Position numbers and translations under genes: made by a program. Of a DNA stretch of 49,761 nucleotides, positions 27,079 through 35,816 are shown piece by piece. The notes beneath the pieces were generated by a model. It saw only the letters and a program-made list of their open reading frames with translations, did not search any database and was not told the origin of the DNA. Numbering within the stretch: the first letter of the stretch is position 1; every line of letters begins with the position of its first letter. This DNA comes from Hyphomicrobiales bacterium (GTDB lineage Bacteria > Pseudomonadota > Alphaproteobacteria > Rhizobiales > Devosiaceae): the NCBI GenBank assembly GCA_900470445.1, contig UCAU01000029.1, forward strand, positions 1-49,761, written 5' to 3'.

Positions 27079-29553
27079 ATGGCGCGAGGTGAAAACGCTA
27101 GGGGTGCTGCATTCTGGTGGGCGATGCTGGTCGCCACCATCATCCTGATCTTTGGCTTGCCGATCGCGGCCGGCGGCGCCTGGCTGATTGCCCTGGGCGG
27201 GTCCTGGTATTATCTGCCCGCCGGGATTGGCCTGCTCGCGACAGCCATTTTGCTCTATCGGCGGAGCAGCGCGGCGATCTGGGTGTATCTCGTGACCTTT
27301 ATCGGCACGCTGATCTGGGCGCTGTGGGAAGCCGGGTTCAATGGCTGGGCGCAGGTGCCGCGGCTGGTGGCGCCGAGTGTGGTGCTCATTCTGGTGCTGA
27401 CCACCCTGCCCGCGCTGCGCAAGGGCGATTGGCCTTTACGCCGTGGCATGGCCGCTGCGGCGGTGACGATCGTTGCGGGCCTCGGCGTCGTTGGTATCAG
27501 TCAGAGCGGCGTCGGGCGGCTGATGGCGCAGGAGAATGCGCCGGTGATCGAAACGCCGCCGGCTGAGTCTGCGCCAGTACTGCCCGATATTGCCCCGCCG
27601 GCAGCGGCAGCGACACCAACTTATGTTACGCTCGAGACCGGGGTGGATTGGCCCGCCTATGGCGGCACGCATAAGGCGACGCGCTATTCGCCGCTCGAGC
27701 AGATCACCCGCGAGAATGTAGACCAGCTCGAACAAATCTGGGAATTCCGCACCGGGGACCTGCCGACCGATGACGAGGCCTTTGGCAACCAGAATACGCC
27801 CGTCAAAGTGGGCGACCGGCTTTACCTGTGCTCGGCGCTGAACAAGATCACGGCGCTCGACGCGGCGACGGGCACGCAGTTCTGGACCTATGATCCGGTC
27901 GTCTCGACCGATGCCATTGGCTACAATGCCTCGTGCCGGGGGCTGGTCTATTTCGAGGACCCCACGGCTGCGGCTGACGAGCTATGCGCGACGCGTGTGG
28001 TGAACCTCACCCATGACGCGCGCATGATCGCCCTCGATACCGAGACGGGACAGCCCTGCCCCGACTTCGGCAATGGCGGTATCGTCAACCTGCTCGAAGG
28101 CATTGGCGACACCGCACCCGGCTTTTACGCGCCAACCTCGCCGCCGACGCTGGTGCGCGATGTGCTGGTGGTGGGCAGCCAGGTCAGTGACGGGCAGACG
28201 CGCGAGGCGCCATCGGGGGTGATCCGCGGCTATAGCGCGGTGACGGGCGAGCTGGAATGGGCCTGGGATATGGGCCGGCCGGGCGAAACCGGGGCGCCGC
28301 CCGAGGGCGAGGTCTATACGCCGGGCACGCCCAATGTGTGGACCATTGCCTCGGGCGATGACGAATTGGGCCTGGTCTATCTGCCGATGGGCAATTCGGC
28401 CGTCGACTATTGGGGCGGCGACCGCTCGGAGGCGGAAAACACCTATTCGACCGCTATCGTGGCGCTGGATGTCGAAACCGGACAGGTGCGCTGGCATTAC
28501 CAGACCGTGCATTACGATGTGTGGGACTATGATCTGGGCGGGCAAGGCACGCTGGTGGATTTCCCCACCCCTGACGGGCCGGTTCCGGCCATCATCATGC
28601 CCTCCAAGCAGGCGCAATTCTATATCCTCAACCGGGAAACCGGCGAGCCGCTGGTCACCATCGAGGAGCGCCCCGCGCCACAGGGCGGCGTCGAGCCGGA
28701 GCGGCTATCGCCGACCCAGCCCTATGTGACGGACTTCCCCAATCTGCTCAAACCCGAGCTGACCGAGGCGGATATGTGGGGCGCGACGCCGCTCGACCAA
28801 TTGTGGTGCCGCATCCAGTTCCACCAGGCGAGCTATGCGGGCGTCTATACCCCGCCCACGGTCGACCAGCCCTGGATCCAGTTCCCCGGCTATAATGGCG
28901 GCTCGGACTGGGGCGGGGTGGCGGTCGATCCGACCAAGGGCATCATGATCGCCAATTACAACAACATGCCCAATTACAACCAGCTGGTGCCGCGCGAAGA
29001 GGTGGACGCACTGGGCGTGCTGCCGATCACCGATCCGAACTATGATCCCGATACCGAATCCGGCTCGCATGGCAGCCTCAGCCCGCAGGCGCTGACGCCC
29101 TATGGCATCAGGGTCAATGCCGGCTGGCGGGTGCCGTTCACGGGCCTCCTCTGCAAGGAGCCGCCCTATGGCGGGATTGCGGCCATCGATCTCAATACGC
29201 GGCAAGTGCTGTGGGATCGCCCGTTCGGTTCGGCCCGCAAGAATGGTCCCTTCGGCATTCCCTCCATGCTGCCGGTCGATATCGGCACGCCCAATAATGG
29301 CGGTGGGGTGATCACGGCTTCGGGGCTGTTCTTCATCGCGGCGGCAACCGACGATATCCTGCGGGCCATCGATATCGAGACCGGCGAGGAAGTATGGCAG
29401 GTGGTGCTGCCGGCGGGCGGGCAGGCGACGCCCATGACCTATGAGGCCGGCGGCCGCCAGATCGTGGTGATCAATGCGGGCGGGCACGACTTCATGGAAA
29501 CCCCGATCGGGGACTATTTCATCGCCTATGCGCTGCCCCAGCAGGTTGAATAA
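27079..29553 (+). CDS. gcd: membrane-bound PQQ-dependent dehydrogenase, glucose dehydrogenase type
   Basis: The 824-residue enzyme has five N-terminal membrane helices (residues 15-130) and then a periplasmic eight-bladed PQQ propeller from about residue 190: DWPAYGGTHKATRYSPLEQI, VGDRLYLCSALNKITALDAATG and HYQTVHYDVWDYDLGGQ. It oxidises an aldose (glucose to gluconolactone) or a related polyol such as quinate and passes electrons to ubiquinone. The ATG at 27079 has GAGGAG 7 nt upstream; the frame continues 17 codons further without a site. No PQQ synthesis genes are in the window. Glucose versus quinate specificity is not decided. Confidence 0.87.
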   Translation: MARGENARGAAFWWAMLVATIILIFGLPIAAGGAWLIALGGSWYYLPAGIGLLATAILLYRRSSAAIWVYLVTFIGTLIWALWEAGFNGWAQVPRLVAPSVVLILVLTTLPALRKGDWPLRRGMAAAAVTIVAGLGVVGISQSGVGRLMAQENAPVIETPPAESAPVLPDIAPPAAAATPTYVTLETGVDWPAYGGTHKATRYSPLEQITRENVDQLEQIWEFRTGDLPTDDEAFGNQNTPVKVGDRLYLCSALNKITALDAATGTQFWTYDPVVSTDAIGYNASCRGLVYFEDPTAAADELCATRVVNLTHDARMIALDTETGQPCPDFGNGGIVNLLEGIGDTAPGFYAPTSPPTLVRDVLVVGSQVSDGQTREAPSGVIRGYSAVTGELEWAWDMGRPGETGAPPEGEVYTPGTPNVWTIASGDDELGLVYLPMGNSAVDYWGGDRSEAENTYSTAIVALDVETGQVRWHYQTVHYDVWDYDLGGQGTLVDFPTPDGPVPAIIMPSKQAQFYILNRETGEPLVTIEERPAPQGGVEPERLSPTQPYVTDFPNLLKPELTEADMWGATPLDQLWCRIQFHQASYAGVYTPPTVDQPWIQFPGYNGGSDWGGVAVDPTKGIMIANYNNMPNYNQLVPREEVDALGVLPITDPNYDPDTESGSHGSLSPQALTPYGIRVNAGWRVPFTGLLCKEPPYGGIAAIDLNTRQVLWDRPFGSARKNGPFGIPSMLPVDIGTPNNGGGVITASGLFFIAAATDDILRAIDIETGEEVWQVVLPAGGQATPMTYEAGGRQIVVINAGGHDFMETPIGDYFIAYALPQQVE

Positions 29554-29561
29554 GGCCATGA

Positions 29562-29590
29562 GCATTCCCCGGCACCAGGCCGGGGAATGC
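29562..29590 (+). terminator. strong hairpin after the PQQ dehydrogenase gene
   Basis: GCATTCCCCGG/CCGGGGAATGC forms an 11-bp stem with a 7-nt loop, 8 bp after the stop. It separates gcd from the oxidase genes. Confidence 0.65.
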
Positions 29591-29622
29591 CGACCCGGAT
29601 TTCACGACCGAGAGGATGCTTG

Positions 29623-30378
29623 ATGGTTGGTGGCGCGGCGTTTTCCTATTCCATGAGCTATTGCGGCGGCCCGCCCGTGCTCGACACGCTGTGGACGCGC
29701 TGGAATCTGGATCCGGTGCTGATCGCCATGCTGGTGGCTTGCGCTTTGCTCGGCATGGCGCTGTTGCGGGGGGGCGGCGACAAGCGGCAGATTGCGTTTG
29801 CGCTGGCGTGGTTGGTAGCCGTCGTGCTGTTCGTCTCGCCGCTCTGTGCGCTGACGGTGGCGCTGTTTTCCGCCAGGATTGTCCATCATGGCTTGCTGAT
29901 GATGGTGATGGCGCCACTGCTGGTGCTGGCCATGCCGCGCGGGTGGAGTGCGCCGCTGGGTCTGTTGCCGGCGCTGGTGCTGTCCAGCATCGTGCTATGG
30001 CTCTGGCATGTGCCGGATTTTTACGCGGCCACGTTCCAGCATCCCCCAATCTATTGGGCGATGCAGGTGAGCTTGCTCGGCACGGCCTGCTGGCTGTGGC
30101 TGGCGCTGATGCGGGGGCCGCCGCTGCTGTCGGGCGGGGCGGCGCTGGTGTCATCGATCCAGATGGGGCTACTGGGGGCGCTGCTGGTGTTTGCGCCGCA
30201 GCCGCTGTATCTGCCGCATCTGGCGACCACTTCCACCTTCGGGTTGACGCCGCTGGAGGACCAGCAATTGGCCGGGCTGATCCTGTGGGTGCCGGCCAAT
30301 GTGCCGCTGCTGATGCTGGCTTTGTGGCGATTACTGGAAAGCCTGGGCGGCAGAGCAGGCGTCGCTCATGCTCGATGA
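29623..30378 (+). CDS. ctaG: CtaG (caa3-type) cytochrome oxidase assembly membrane protein
   Basis: The 251-residue protein has about seven membrane helices. Family landmarks are LFSARIVHHGLLMMVMAPLLVLAMP, LWLWHVPDFYAATFQHP and EDQQLAGLILWVPANVPLLM. CtaG_Caa3 proteins help build caa3/aa3 oxidases, probably at the CuB step. They differ from the Cox11-type protein also called CtaG. The start ATG follows GAGAGGA. It leads the oxidase locus and overlaps the copD-like gene by 11 bp. Confidence 0.85.
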   Translation: MVGGAAFSYSMSYCGGPPVLDTLWTRWNLDPVLIAMLVACALLGMALLRGGGDKRQIAFALAWLVAVVLFVSPLCALTVALFSARIVHHGLLMMVMAPLLVLAMPRGWSAPLGLLPALVLSSIVLWLWHVPDFYAATFQHPPIYWAMQVSLLGTACWLWLALMRGPPLLSGGAALVSSIQMGLLGALLVFAPQPLYLPHLATTSTFGLTPLEDQQLAGLILWVPANVPLLMLALWRLLESLGGRAGVAHAR

Positions 30379-30880
30379 CTGGCTGAGCGTCGTGGTCAAA
30401 GCCATTCATATCGGGGCCATCGCCTTCTGGTCGGCGGGACTGATCGCCCTGCCCTTCATGTACCGGCAACGCGCCGGGCTCGAGGACCGCGCGCTATACC
30501 CGCTGCATGCCTTTACGCGCCGGCTCTATGTGGGCGTGGTGTCGCCTGCCGCCTTCCTCGCCATCGGCTCGGGCACGGTGCTGATATTCCTGCAGGGCAC
30601 CTACGAGGCCTGGTTTTCGGCCAAGCTGGCACTGGTGGCGGTGCTGGCGGGCATTCACATTTTTTCGGGGCTGATGGTGCTCAAGCTGTTCGAGCCGGAC
30701 GGGCGCTATCCGGCGTGGCGCTTTGCCATGGTGGTGCCGGCGACACTGCTGGTGATCAGCTCGATCCTGGTGCTGGTACTCGGCAAGCCCACTCTGACCA
30801 TGCCGAGCGAGATGGCGGCGTTCTTTGCGCCCGGCGCGCTGTCAAGAATGGCCGGCGGGCTTATTGGCGGGTGGATATGA
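30368..30880 (+). CDS. CopD-family copper/membrane protein
   Basis: The 170-residue protein has four membrane helices with a conserved early His (VKAIHIGAIAFWSAGLIALPF) and a later His (AGIHIFSGLMVLK), as in CopD-domain proteins associated with copper uptake or heme-copper oxidase assembly. It is translationally coupled to ctaG. Its 3' end overlaps the convergent DUF2231 gene by 20 bp. Confidence 0.75.
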   Translation: MLDDWLSVVVKAIHIGAIAFWSAGLIALPFMYRQRAGLEDRALYPLHAFTRRLYVGVVSPAAFLAIGSGTVLIFLQGTYEAWFSAKLALVAVLAGIHIFSGLMVLKLFEPDGRYPAWRFAMVVPATLLVISSILVLVLGKPTLTMPSEMAAFFAPGALSRMAGGLIGGWI

Positions 30881-31415
30881 GCAGGCCCACGCCATGATCG
30901 AACACCAGCTTGCCGCCATGCCAGCCGGCAAATCCGGTGGCCACACTGGCCAATGCGGACAGCACCAGGCCATTGGGCAGGATCTGCTCGGGCCAATAGA
31001 GGCGCAGCCCGGCATTGGCGCCGGCCACGGCCAGCAGCACCATTGCGGCCACGGCGTGGTTCCAGCTGGCGACGCGCACCCTGATGCCCGGCACGGCCAG
31101 CAATTCCGCCGTGCCCACAATGGCTGCCAGCACGCCGAAAATGAAGGCGGCGCTGGCCGACCAGAGGCCGACATCGACCCAGAACGGATCGCCGGTCCAC
31201 CAATAGATCAGGTCGATGCCCAGGGTGCAGATGACCAGAGCAATGGGGAAATGCACCAGCATGGCATGGATGGGGTGGCCGGCAACGGCGATGGCCGAGC
31301 CGATATCCTTTTCGGCCACGGCACGAATGGCGGGATTGGGATGATCGGCGCGCGCTTCGGGCGGGTTTTCCCCGGCCGCCGTTTCGCTGATCTCCTCGTC
31401 GGTTTCCTGCGCCAT
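30861..31415 (-). CDS. DUF2231-family membrane protein
   Basis: The 184-residue protein has four helices and the family signature GHPIHAMLVHFPIAL. An acidic cytosolic N-terminus precedes it. DUF2231 proteins often sit beside oxidase or cytochrome genes; conserved histidines hint at heme or metal binding, but the role is unknown. GGAGG is 7 nt from the ATG. It is divergent from coxB with only 45 bp between annotated starts. Confidence 0.82.
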   Translation of the reverse strand: MAQETDEEISETAAGENPPEARADHPNPAIRAVAEKDIGSAIAVAGHPIHAMLVHFPIALVICTLGIDLIYWWTGDPFWVDVGLWSASAAFIFGVLAAIVGTAELLAVPGIRVRVASWNHAVAAMVLLAVAGANAGLRLYWPEQILPNGLVLSALASVATGFAGWHGGKLVFDHGVGLLISTRQ

Positions 31416-31460
31416 CTAAAAGCCTCCGGGCCGAAACTGGTCCTGCTTGGGCCAACGTGT

Positions 31461-32090
31461 GTGACCCTGTCGGGTTGCAGCGGCGCCTTGTCGGCGCTCG
31501 ATCCGGCCGGGCCGCGGGCGCATAATCTGGCGACGCTGTGGTGGATCATGCTGGCGGGTTCGGCTGTGCTGTTCGTGCTGGTGATGGGGCTTTTGGCGCT
31601 CTCCTATATCAGGCCGCAATGGCTCTCCCGGCTGAGTGCCGCGCAGTGGATCGTCGGCGGGGGCCTCGTCCTGCCGCTGCCCATTCTGATCCTGCTGACC
31701 GGCACGGCCCTGGTGCTGGGGGAGCAATTGCTGCCCAGGGGCGCGGCGCCAATCTCGGTGGAAGCCCATGCCGAACGCTGGGCCTGGCGGTTTGGCTATC
31801 CCGGCAGTGATTTGGTGGATGACGGCACGCTGCATATTCCGGCGGGGGAGCCCGTCGACGTCATGGTGACCGCAGCCGATGTCATCCATTCCTTCTGGGT
31901 GCCGCGGCTGGGCGGCAAGATGGATGCGATCCCCGGGCGGCGCAATGTCATCCGGCTGGAAGCGGACGCGCCTGGCATCTATTGGGGCATTTGCGCGGAA
32001 TATTGCGGGCCGGGGCACGACAGCATGATGTTCCGGGTGGAGGCGCATCCGACGGCGGAGTATCTGCGGCTGCGCGAGGGGGCCTCATGA
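31461..32090 (+). CDS. coxB: cytochrome c oxidase subunit II
   Basis: The subunit has two membrane helices and a periplasmic CuA domain with the full ligand set in CAEYCGPGHDSM (C-x3-C-x3-H-x2-M) plus an upstream His in VIHSFWVPRLGGK. It accepts electrons from cytochrome c. The start is uncertain: the only conventional codon in place is GTG 31461 (209 aa). The frame upstream reads KLVLLGPTCVTLSGCSG, a lipobox-like signal that would need an unusual CTG start (31437 or 31443) or an ATG far inside the antisense DUF2231 gene. The stop overlaps coxA by ATGA. Confidence 0.82.
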   Translation: MTLSGCSGALSALDPAGPRAHNLATLWWIMLAGSAVLFVLVMGLLALSYIRPQWLSRLSAAQWIVGGGLVLPLPILILLTGTALVLGEQLLPRGAAPISVEAHAERWAWRFGYPGSDLVDDGTLHIPAGEPVDVMVTAADVIHSFWVPRLGGKMDAIPGRRNVIRLEADAPGIYWGICAEYCGPGHDSMMFRVEAHPTAEYLRLREGAS

Positions 32091-34579
32091 GCGCGCCGCT
32101 ATCGCCCATTGCCCTCCACAAGCAGCTGTCGCGGATCTGGGGGACGCCGCCGGGTTGGGGGCGGTTGTCGAGCGTCAACCATACCATTCTGGGCAAGCGC
32201 TTCATGCTGGTGGCGCTGCTGTTCTTCGCCATTGGCGGGCTATTGGCCATGCTGATCCGGGCGCAGCTGGCGACGCCGCATAGCGCCTTTGTCGGGCCCG
32301 ACATCTACAACCAGCTCTTCACCATGCATGGCACGGTGATGATGTTCCTGTTTGCCATTCCCATGTTCGAGGGCCTGGCCATTTATCTGCTGCCCAAGAT
32401 ATTGGGCGCCCGCGACATGGCGTTTCCGCGCCTCACGGCCTATGGCTTCTGGTGCTACGTGATGGGGGGCAGCATTCTGATTGTCGCCATGCTGGCGGGG
32501 GTGGCACCCAATGGCGGCTGGTTCATGTATACCCCGCTGTCCTCGCGCCCCTATACGCCGGGCATCAATGCCGATGTGTGGCTCCTGGGCATTACGTTCG
32601 TTGAAATCTCGGCCGTGACCGCCGCTGTCGAGATCGTGGTGTCCATTCTCAAGATGCGGGCGCCGGGCATGGGGCTGGCGCGCATGCCGCTGTTCGGCTG
32701 GTATATGCTGATCACGGCGGGCATGATGGTGGTGGGTTTTCCCCCGCTGATCCTGGGCTCGATCCTGCTCGAGCTGGAACGGGCCTTCGGGCTGCCGTTT
32801 TTCGATCCGGAGCGCGGCGGGGATCCGCTCCTGTGGCAGCATCTGTTCTGGCTGTTCGGGCACCCGGAAGTCTACATCATCTTCCTGCCGGCGGCCGGGG
32901 TGTTGTCCACCATCATTCCGGTGTTCGCGCAGCGGACCATATTGGGCTATCGGGCGCTGATCGCCGCCATCGTTGCCATGGGGTTCCTGTCGTTCGGGCT
33001 GTGGGTGCACCACATGTTCACCGTGGGCATTCCGCATCTGGCGCTGGCGTTTTTCTCGGCGGCGAGTGCGCTGGTAGCCGTGCCGACCGCCATCCAGATC
33101 TTTGCCTGGATCGGGACCCTGGCCAGCGGGCGGCCGCGCTGGGATGTGCCCATGCTCTATGTGGCGGGGTTTTTCGCGGTTTTCGTCATGGGCGGGTTGA
33201 CCGGGGTGATGCTGGCCATGGTGCCCTTCAACACCCAGGCCCATGACAGCTATTTCGTCGTGGCCCATCTGCATTATGTGCTGGTGGGGGGCTTTGTGTT
33301 CCCCATGCTGGCGGCGCTCTATTATTGGCTGCCCCATATTACCGGAAGGCAGAGCCTTTACCGCCTCTCGGTGCCGGCCTTCTGGCTGATCCTGGTCGGG
33401 TTCAATGCCACGTTCTTTTTCATGCATGTGACGGGGCTGATGGGCATGCCGCGGCGCATCTCGACCTATCCGTCCAATTGGGGCTGGGACTGGCTCAATC
33501 TGCTGTCCTCGCTCGGCAGCTTTATCCTGGCCATGGGGTTTGCCCTGGTGCTGGCGGACCTCGTGCTGCAGCTGCGGTTCGGCAAGCCGTTCCGGCGCGA
33601 TCCGTGGCGGGCGGCAACGCTCGAATGGGCCATGCCCACCCCGCCGCCGCATTATACCTTTGCCGCGCTGCCGCGGATCGAACGCCGGGCCGACCAGTTG
33701 CTTCCCGCCGAGATCGGGCCGGTGCTGGCGGGCGGCCATGGCTATCTGGGCTTTGCGCGTGACGGGCAGATGGAAACGCTGGGCGTCGACCTGATCAGCG
33801 GCGAGGTCGAGCATGTCATCGTGCTGCCGCACCCGACCTTTCTGCCGCTGTGGACGGCTCTGGCGACGGCAGCGTTTTTCCTGGCGCTGCTGTTCGGGCA
33901 ATATTGGCTGGCGCCGCTGGCCGCCATTGTGGTGGTGGCATTGTTCCTGTGCTGGCCAAGCCGGCTGGGCCGCAGGCAAGACCTGGGGCGGGTCGATATC
34001 GGTCGGGGGGAAACGGCGCCCTATGATGGCGAAGCCAGCGGCAATATCTGCGTGCTCGCCAACCGGACGGCGCTGGTCACCAATGGGACGCTGTTTGCGT
34101 CGCTGCTGTTCGGCGGCCTGTTCCTGGCGGTGGTGGCGCCCAATTGGAGCGCCATGCCTGCCGCAGGCTTATCGGTCACCAGCGCCGTGCTGGCCGGTGG
34201 CGGAGCGGTCCTCGGCGGGGCTGCCGGCTATCTGGCGCGGCGGGCCAATCGCGCGGGCCGTTCGCCGGTCGCTTGGCTGGCCGCCGCTATTGTCACCCAG
34301 CTTTTCGCGGCAGTGATGCTGGCAACGATGATGGGCGGCATGGGCGATCCGCGCCAGCATGCGCGGCTGGCGGTGATCTTTGTCACCATGGGATATTGTG
34401 CGCTGCATTGCGCGATCGGTGCGCTGATGGGGGGGCATGCCATCTGGCGCTGGCGCCAGGGCTATGTCTCGGTCCGCCGGGCCACCGACCCGGAACTCGC
34501 CATGCTGTGGAACCTCTATGCAGCGGCGGCCATCGTGCCGGGGCTGTTGCTGACCTTGGTGCTGCGGGTCATGCAATGA
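32087..34579 (+). CDS. coxA: cytochrome c oxidase subunit I fused to a subunit III-like domain
   Basis: The 830-residue protein begins as subunit I: TMHGTVMMFLFAIPM, FWLFGHPEVYIIFLP (CuB His-Tyr), HHMFTVG (CuB His pair), HLHYVLVGG (heme ligands) and PRRISTYP. After about residue 580 it runs on with a linker and a five-helix subunit III-like half (ANRTALVTNGTLFASLLFGGLF ... GYCALHCAIGALMGGHAIWRW). Such I-III fusions are known for caa3-type enzymes. It is the catalytic core of the second terminal oxidase in this window. Confidence 0.92.
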   Translation: MSAPLSPIALHKQLSRIWGTPPGWGRLSSVNHTILGKRFMLVALLFFAIGGLLAMLIRAQLATPHSAFVGPDIYNQLFTMHGTVMMFLFAIPMFEGLAIYLLPKILGARDMAFPRLTAYGFWCYVMGGSILIVAMLAGVAPNGGWFMYTPLSSRPYTPGINADVWLLGITFVEISAVTAAVEIVVSILKMRAPGMGLARMPLFGWYMLITAGMMVVGFPPLILGSILLELERAFGLPFFDPERGGDPLLWQHLFWLFGHPEVYIIFLPAAGVLSTIIPVFAQRTILGYRALIAAIVAMGFLSFGLWVHHMFTVGIPHLALAFFSAASALVAVPTAIQIFAWIGTLASGRPRWDVPMLYVAGFFAVFVMGGLTGVMLAMVPFNTQAHDSYFVVAHLHYVLVGGFVFPMLAALYYWLPHITGRQSLYRLSVPAFWLILVGFNATFFFMHVTGLMGMPRRISTYPSNWGWDWLNLLSSLGSFILAMGFALVLADLVLQLRFGKPFRRDPWRAATLEWAMPTPPPHYTFAALPRIERRADQLLPAEIGPVLAGGHGYLGFARDGQMETLGVDLISGEVEHVIVLPHPTFLPLWTALATAAFFLALLFGQYWLAPLAAIVVVALFLCWPSRLGRRQDLGRVDIGRGETAPYDGEASGNICVLANRTALVTNGTLFASLLFGGLFLAVVAPNWSAMPAAGLSVTSAVLAGGGAVLGGAAGYLARRANRAGRSPVAWLAAAIVTQLFAAVMLATMMGGMGDPRQHARLAVIFVTMGYCALHCAIGALMGGHAIWRWRQGYVSVRRATDPELAMLWNLYAAAAIVPGLLLTLVLRVMQ

Positions 34580-34884
34580 GCGGGCAAAGCCGCCGCGCGC
34601 TGTTGCTGCTATTTGCCGGCTTTTCGCTGTGGGCGTTGGCCTTTGTCGTGCTTTACGCGCTGCAGGCGCTGGGCTGCGCCTATAGCTGGCCGCAGCATCG
34701 CCTGGTCCTGATCTCAGCCTATCTACTGGCAATATTGGCCATGGCCTGGCTGGCCTGGGCCACGCCGCATTGGACAGGCGGCAAGGGCGTTTTGCCGATT
34801 GCCGCAAAATGGGCCAACCGGGCGGCGCTGGCCGCAACAATACTGATTTTGCTGCCGGTTAGCTTCGCTTCCGCCTGCATTTGA
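34576..34884 (+). CDS. small oxidase-associated membrane protein
   Basis: The 102-residue protein has three predicted helices (LLLLFAGFSLWALAFVVLYALQALGC, LVLISAYLLAILAMAWLAWA, AALAATILILLPVSFASAC) and two cysteines. Its ATG overlaps the coxA stop (ATGA), so it is coupled to the oxidase and may be a subunit IV-like or assembly factor. No named family was recognised. Confidence 0.75.
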   Translation: MSGQSRRALLLLFAGFSLWALAFVVLYALQALGCAYSWPQHRLVLISAYLLAILAMAWLAWATPHWTGGKGVLPIAAKWANRAALAATILILLPVSFASACI

Positions 34885-34889
34885 AGCGG

Positions 34890-34912
34890 GCTGATATGGA
34901 CCCCATGTCAGC
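34890..34912 (+). terminator. hairpin at the end of the cox operon
   Basis: GCTGATATGG and CCATGTCAGC pair with one mismatch around ACC, 5 bp after the last stop of the oxidase operon. Confidence 0.5.
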
Positions 34913-34915
34913 CAG

Positions 34916-34934
34916 CTACAAATTCATATTGTAG
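34916..34934. promoter_or_regulatory. inverted repeat upstream of the sugar ABC operon
   Basis: CTACAA-ATTCATA-TTGTAG has perfect 6-bp arms with a 7-nt centre in the only AT-rich patch of the 191-bp gap, 142 bp before the ATPase start. It is a candidate operator for an unlinked regulator. Confidence 0.4.
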
Positions 34935-35075
34935 TACTATTGGGAAATGTGGTTATTCTGCTGGGGAGGGTCTGGGAGGAGCCTCCATGCATCGGAATAC
35001 TGTGCAGAGTGACGGCCGCGTGCCGTTCGCTGCCGCAGATGCATAGCTGCATTACGTGTCAACAGGGGGAGTGTT

Positions 35076-35816
35076 GTGGCGTTACTGGAAATCAACAAGG
35101 TGACCAAGGAGTTCGGGGCGATCCGGGCCCTGTCCGATGTCAGTTTCTCGATCGAGCCGGGCGAGGTGGTCGGGCTGATGGGGGATAATGGCGCCGGCAA
35201 ATCGACCCTGGTCAAGATCATCTCCGGCATCTACCAGCCCACTTCCGGCTCGCTGGCCTTTGAAGGCGCGAGCGCCCATATCGGCAGCCCCGGCGAGGCT
35301 CGCAAGCTGGGCATCGAAACGGTCTACCAAGACCTGGCGCTGGCCGACAATCTGACCGCGGCACAGAACATCTTCCTGGGCCGGGAGCTCAAATACCATG
35401 TCGGCCCGTTCCGCTTCCTGCGCCACAATGCGATGAACCAGCGGGCGGCCGAACTGTTTGCTGAACTCAAATCGGAAACTCGCGCCGACGATTATGTGCG
35501 CCAGATGTCGGGCGGCCAGCGGCAGGCCGTGGCCATTGCCCGCACCAGACTGGCCGATGCCAAGGTCATCCTGATGGATGAGCCCACGGCGGCCATCTCG
35601 GTGCGCCAGGTGGCCGAAGTGCTCAACCTGATCCACCGGCTCAAGGATGCCGGCATAGCGGTGATCCTGATTTCCCACCGCATGCCCGACGTGTTCGCCG
35701 TCTGCGAGCGGGTGATCGTCATGCGGCGCGGCACCAAGGTGGCCGACAAGCCGATCGGTCAGACGTCGCCCGAAGAAGTGACCGCGCTCATTACCGGCGC
35801 CAAGGAAGCTGCATGA
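35076..35816 (+). CDS. sugar ABC transporter ATPase, single-domain FrcA type
   Basis: The 246-residue protein has one nucleotide-binding domain: Walker A GDNGAGKST, signature MSGGQRQA, VILMDEPTAA and H-loop ISHRMPD. RbsA/XylG-type sugar ATPases carry two such domains; FrcA of Rhizobium carries one, as here. The GTG start follows GGGGAG. It forms a set with the permease (4-bp overlap) and the binding protein. A ribose/fructose-type monosaccharide is the likely cargo; this is inference. Confidence 0.88.
   Translation: MALLEINKVTKEFGAIRALSDVSFSIEPGEVVGLMGDNGAGKSTLVKIISGIYQPTSGSLAFEGASAHIGSPGEARKLGIETVYQDLALADNLTAAQNIFLGRELKYHVGPFRFLRHNAMNQRAAELFAELKSETRADDYVRQMSGGQRQAVAIARTRLADAKVILMDEPTAAISVRQVAEVLNLIHRLKDAGIAVILISHRMPDVFAVCERVIVMRRGTKVADKPIGQTSPEEVTALITGAKEAA

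Noticed and set aside
30825..31430. Very long 5' extension of coxB
   Set aside because: It is antisense to DUF2231, which has a strong ribosome site and clear family motifs; the extension peptide is low-complexity shadow sequence.
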